The notes under the pieces were generated by a model that saw nothing but the letters and a program-made list of their open reading frames with translations, was not told the origin of the DNA and ran no database searches. From a virus, in the IMG/VR virus record IMGVR_UViG_3300027743_000099, positions 1 to 20,821 of that record: DNA of 20,821 nucleotides; one strand, written 5' to 3'. Positions 19,679 to 20,821 of this stretch are shown here, piece after piece (the first letter of the stretch is position 1; every line of letters starts with the position of its first letter). Both the position numbers and the translations under genes were made by a program.

Positions 19679-20485
19679 ATGAAAGTCTCTATTGCCGATT
19701 CATTGTTCCTGCAATACGGGAAGACCGCCAAACTCGGGGGAGGAAACAAGGTCGTTCCTCCCACTCATTTCGATTGGGAATTGACGGATCCTGAAACCGC
19801 GCGGTTCGTTACCGATAGCCACCTGCAATTCGTGGAAGGTCCGGGCAAGGTGGCGTTCCTGCTGGAGACGTTCTTTCTGCACCCCGAGAATTACCTGACA
19901 GCCCTGCAGAAACCCTTCGATTACGTCCTGACCCACAACTCCTATTTTGCCAAACATAAGGGCTGGCTGTGGTATCCGCATGGCGGGTCGTTCGTGGACT
20001 TCGCTGACTGGAAAGTCCATGAGAAGAGCAGGAATGTCTCTATTCTGCTCTCCCCCAAACAACAGTTATGGGGCCACAAGAAATTCCACGAGGTAGTTGA
20101 GAAGTTCGGGGACAAGCTGGATGTCTATGGTTTGGATGGTTACGTGGACAAACTGACCGCCCTGGCTCCCTACCGCTTCGCGGTGATCGTGGAAGCCGAG
20201 CAGACCCATGATTTCTTCTCTGAGAAACTGATCGATTGCTTTGCGGTCGGGACGATCCCCATTTACCTGGGATGCCCGAATATTGACGATTTCTTTGACA
20301 CTCGAGGGATATTCTGGCCTGAAAATTTTGAGCAGATTTCCAAAGCTATTGACTTGGCAGATTCTTACGGCTATGAAATGCGCTTGGAATCGGTTCGTTA
20401 CAACCTGGAACGCGCCAAGCAGTACCGCATCCCCGAGGACTGGATTTATGACCACTACCCATTTCTTTTCGAGGAAAAGTCATGA
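19679..20485 (+). CDS. GT10-type (alpha-1,3-fucosyltransferase-like) glycosyltransferase
   Basis: 268 aa. The C-terminal half carries the GT10 signature: [20 protein letters not shown] (165-184) followed by [13 protein letters not shown] (186-198), matching the family's YxFxxxxENSxxxDYxTEK...GxxPxxxG pattern, with Glu182 and Lys183 as the donor-nucleotide binding pair. GT10 enzymes use a GDP-activated sugar, normally GDP-fucose; the heptose kinase next door belongs to a pathway that ends in GDP-heptose, so the donor could be GDP-heptose here (inference). The N-terminal half is less conserved. GAGGTGAA precedes the ATG. It overlaps the next gene by 4 nt. Confidence 0.8.
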   Translation: MKVSIADSLFLQYGKTAKLGGGNKVVPPTHFDWELTDPETARFVTDSHLQFVEGPGKVAFLLETFFLHPENYLTALQKPFDYVLTHNSYFAKHKGWLWYPHGGSFVDFADWKVHEKSRNVSILLSPKQQLWGHKKFHEVVEKFGDKLDVYGLDGYVDKLTALAPYRFAVIVEAEQTHDFFSEKLIDCFAVGTIPIYLGCPNIDDFFDTRGIFWPENFEQISKAIDLADSYGYEMRLESVRYNLERAKQYRIPEDWIYDHYPFLFEEKS

Positions 20486-20821
20486 TCATCTCGAAAACCC
20501 CTCTCCGGCTCTCTCTCTTCGGCGGCGGCACGGACTTGCCCGAGTTCTTCGCCCAGTCCACCGGCGCGGTCGTGAGCTTCGCAATCAATAAATATATCTA
20601 CGTGTCTGTGAATGAAAAATTTGACGGGAGAACGCGCGTCTCCTACTCCAAGACCGAGATGGTGGATAACCCCAAAGACCTGGAACACGACCTGGTACGG
20701 GAGACGCTCAGATACTTTGGTCTGAGAGGGTTGGAGATCACATCCATTTCAGATATCCCCGGTGAAGGCAGCGGACTGGGAAGCTCCTCTGCCTTCACTG
20801 TGGGGTTGGTGACCGCCCTGG
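20482..20821 (+). CDS. hddA: D-glycero-alpha-D-manno-heptose 7-phosphate kinase, HddA-like (partial)
   Basis: A GHMP-family kinase predicted to phosphorylate heptose 7-phosphate at carbon 1. The 113 codons visible before the window ends begin [20 protein letters not shown], typical of HddA, and contain the ATP-binding [18 protein letters not shown] (91-108). The C-terminal two thirds lie outside. It follows step 1 (gmhA-like, 6747) of the same pathway; the phosphatase (gmhB) and guanylyltransferase (hddC) may lie further right. The start overlaps the GT10 stop (ATGA). Confidence 0.85.
   Translation, partial: MIISKTPLRLSLFGGGTDLPEFFAQSTGAVVSFAINKYIYVSVNEKFDGRTRVSYSKTEMVDNPKDLEHDLVRETLRYFGLRGLEITSISDIPGEGSGLGSSSAFTVGLVTAL

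Noticed and set aside
16744-20821. The right part as a host chromosome polysaccharide locus rather than phage
   Set aside because: Base composition, the 4-8 nt gene overlaps and ribosome-site style are the same as in the head genes, and there is no visible junction; assembly error cannot be fully excluded without reads.

Overview
This window looks like part of the genome of a tailed double-stranded DNA phage (Caudoviricetes type) or of a prophage. A packaging and head module is recognisable in canonical order: terminase-small-like protein, large terminase, portal, gp10-like connector, prohead protease and major capsid protein. No tail, integrase, lysis or repressor gene lies inside the window. 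The host is a bacterium with ordinary Shine-Dalgarno sites and sigma70-type promoters. It cannot be named from the sequence.

Layout. (1) Positions 1-2732, minus strand: an array of small, mostly unrecognised accessory genes. Each of several genes is preceded by a folded leader that ends in CTCACGA and a ribosome site. Three of the leaders are copies of one 93-bp repeat. (2) Positions 2733-3541: an AT-rich, palindrome-rich control region of about 800 bp with a structured element, divergent promoters and operator-like palindromes. (3) Positions 3542-6555, plus strand: two orphan DNA methyltransferases (a C5-cytosine enzyme and an SPPY-type amino-methyltransferase) and three tiny genes, two of which encode zinc-ribbon-like proteins. 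(4) Positions 6552-6746: a short transcription unit without a normal ORF (promoter, two-codon minigene, terminator), followed by a palindromic operator. (5) Positions 6747-12610: gmhA-like phosphoheptose isomerase, a DUF4406 protein, the terminase genes, three small or structural genes, portal and gp10-like connector. (6) Positions 12687-15938: prohead protease fused to scaffold-like regions, then major capsid protein, ending in a strong terminator. (7) Positions 15939-16743: a structured leader, two small genes and a second strong terminator. (8) Position 16744 to the right edge: a tightly overlapping sugar operon with an NDP-sugar dehydratase, a small unknown protein, a GT2-like transferase, two SAM methyltransferases, a GT10 (fucosyltransferase-like) transferase and the start of an hddA-like heptose kinase.

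How it fits together. The isomerase at 6747 and the kinase at 20482 are steps 1 and 2 of the nucleotide-activated heptose pathway. They sit about 14 kb apart, on either side of the head genes. With two glycosyltransferases, a dehydratase and two methyltransferases, the phage appears to carry much of a pathway for making and attaching a (possibly methylated) heptose-containing glycan. The target could be its own virion, the host surface or a secreted molecule; the sequence does not say which. A recurring palindrome, ATGACA-NN-TGTCAT, occurs at the divergent control region, before gmhA and, degenerate, before the protease gene. This suggests one regulator acting on several transcription units.
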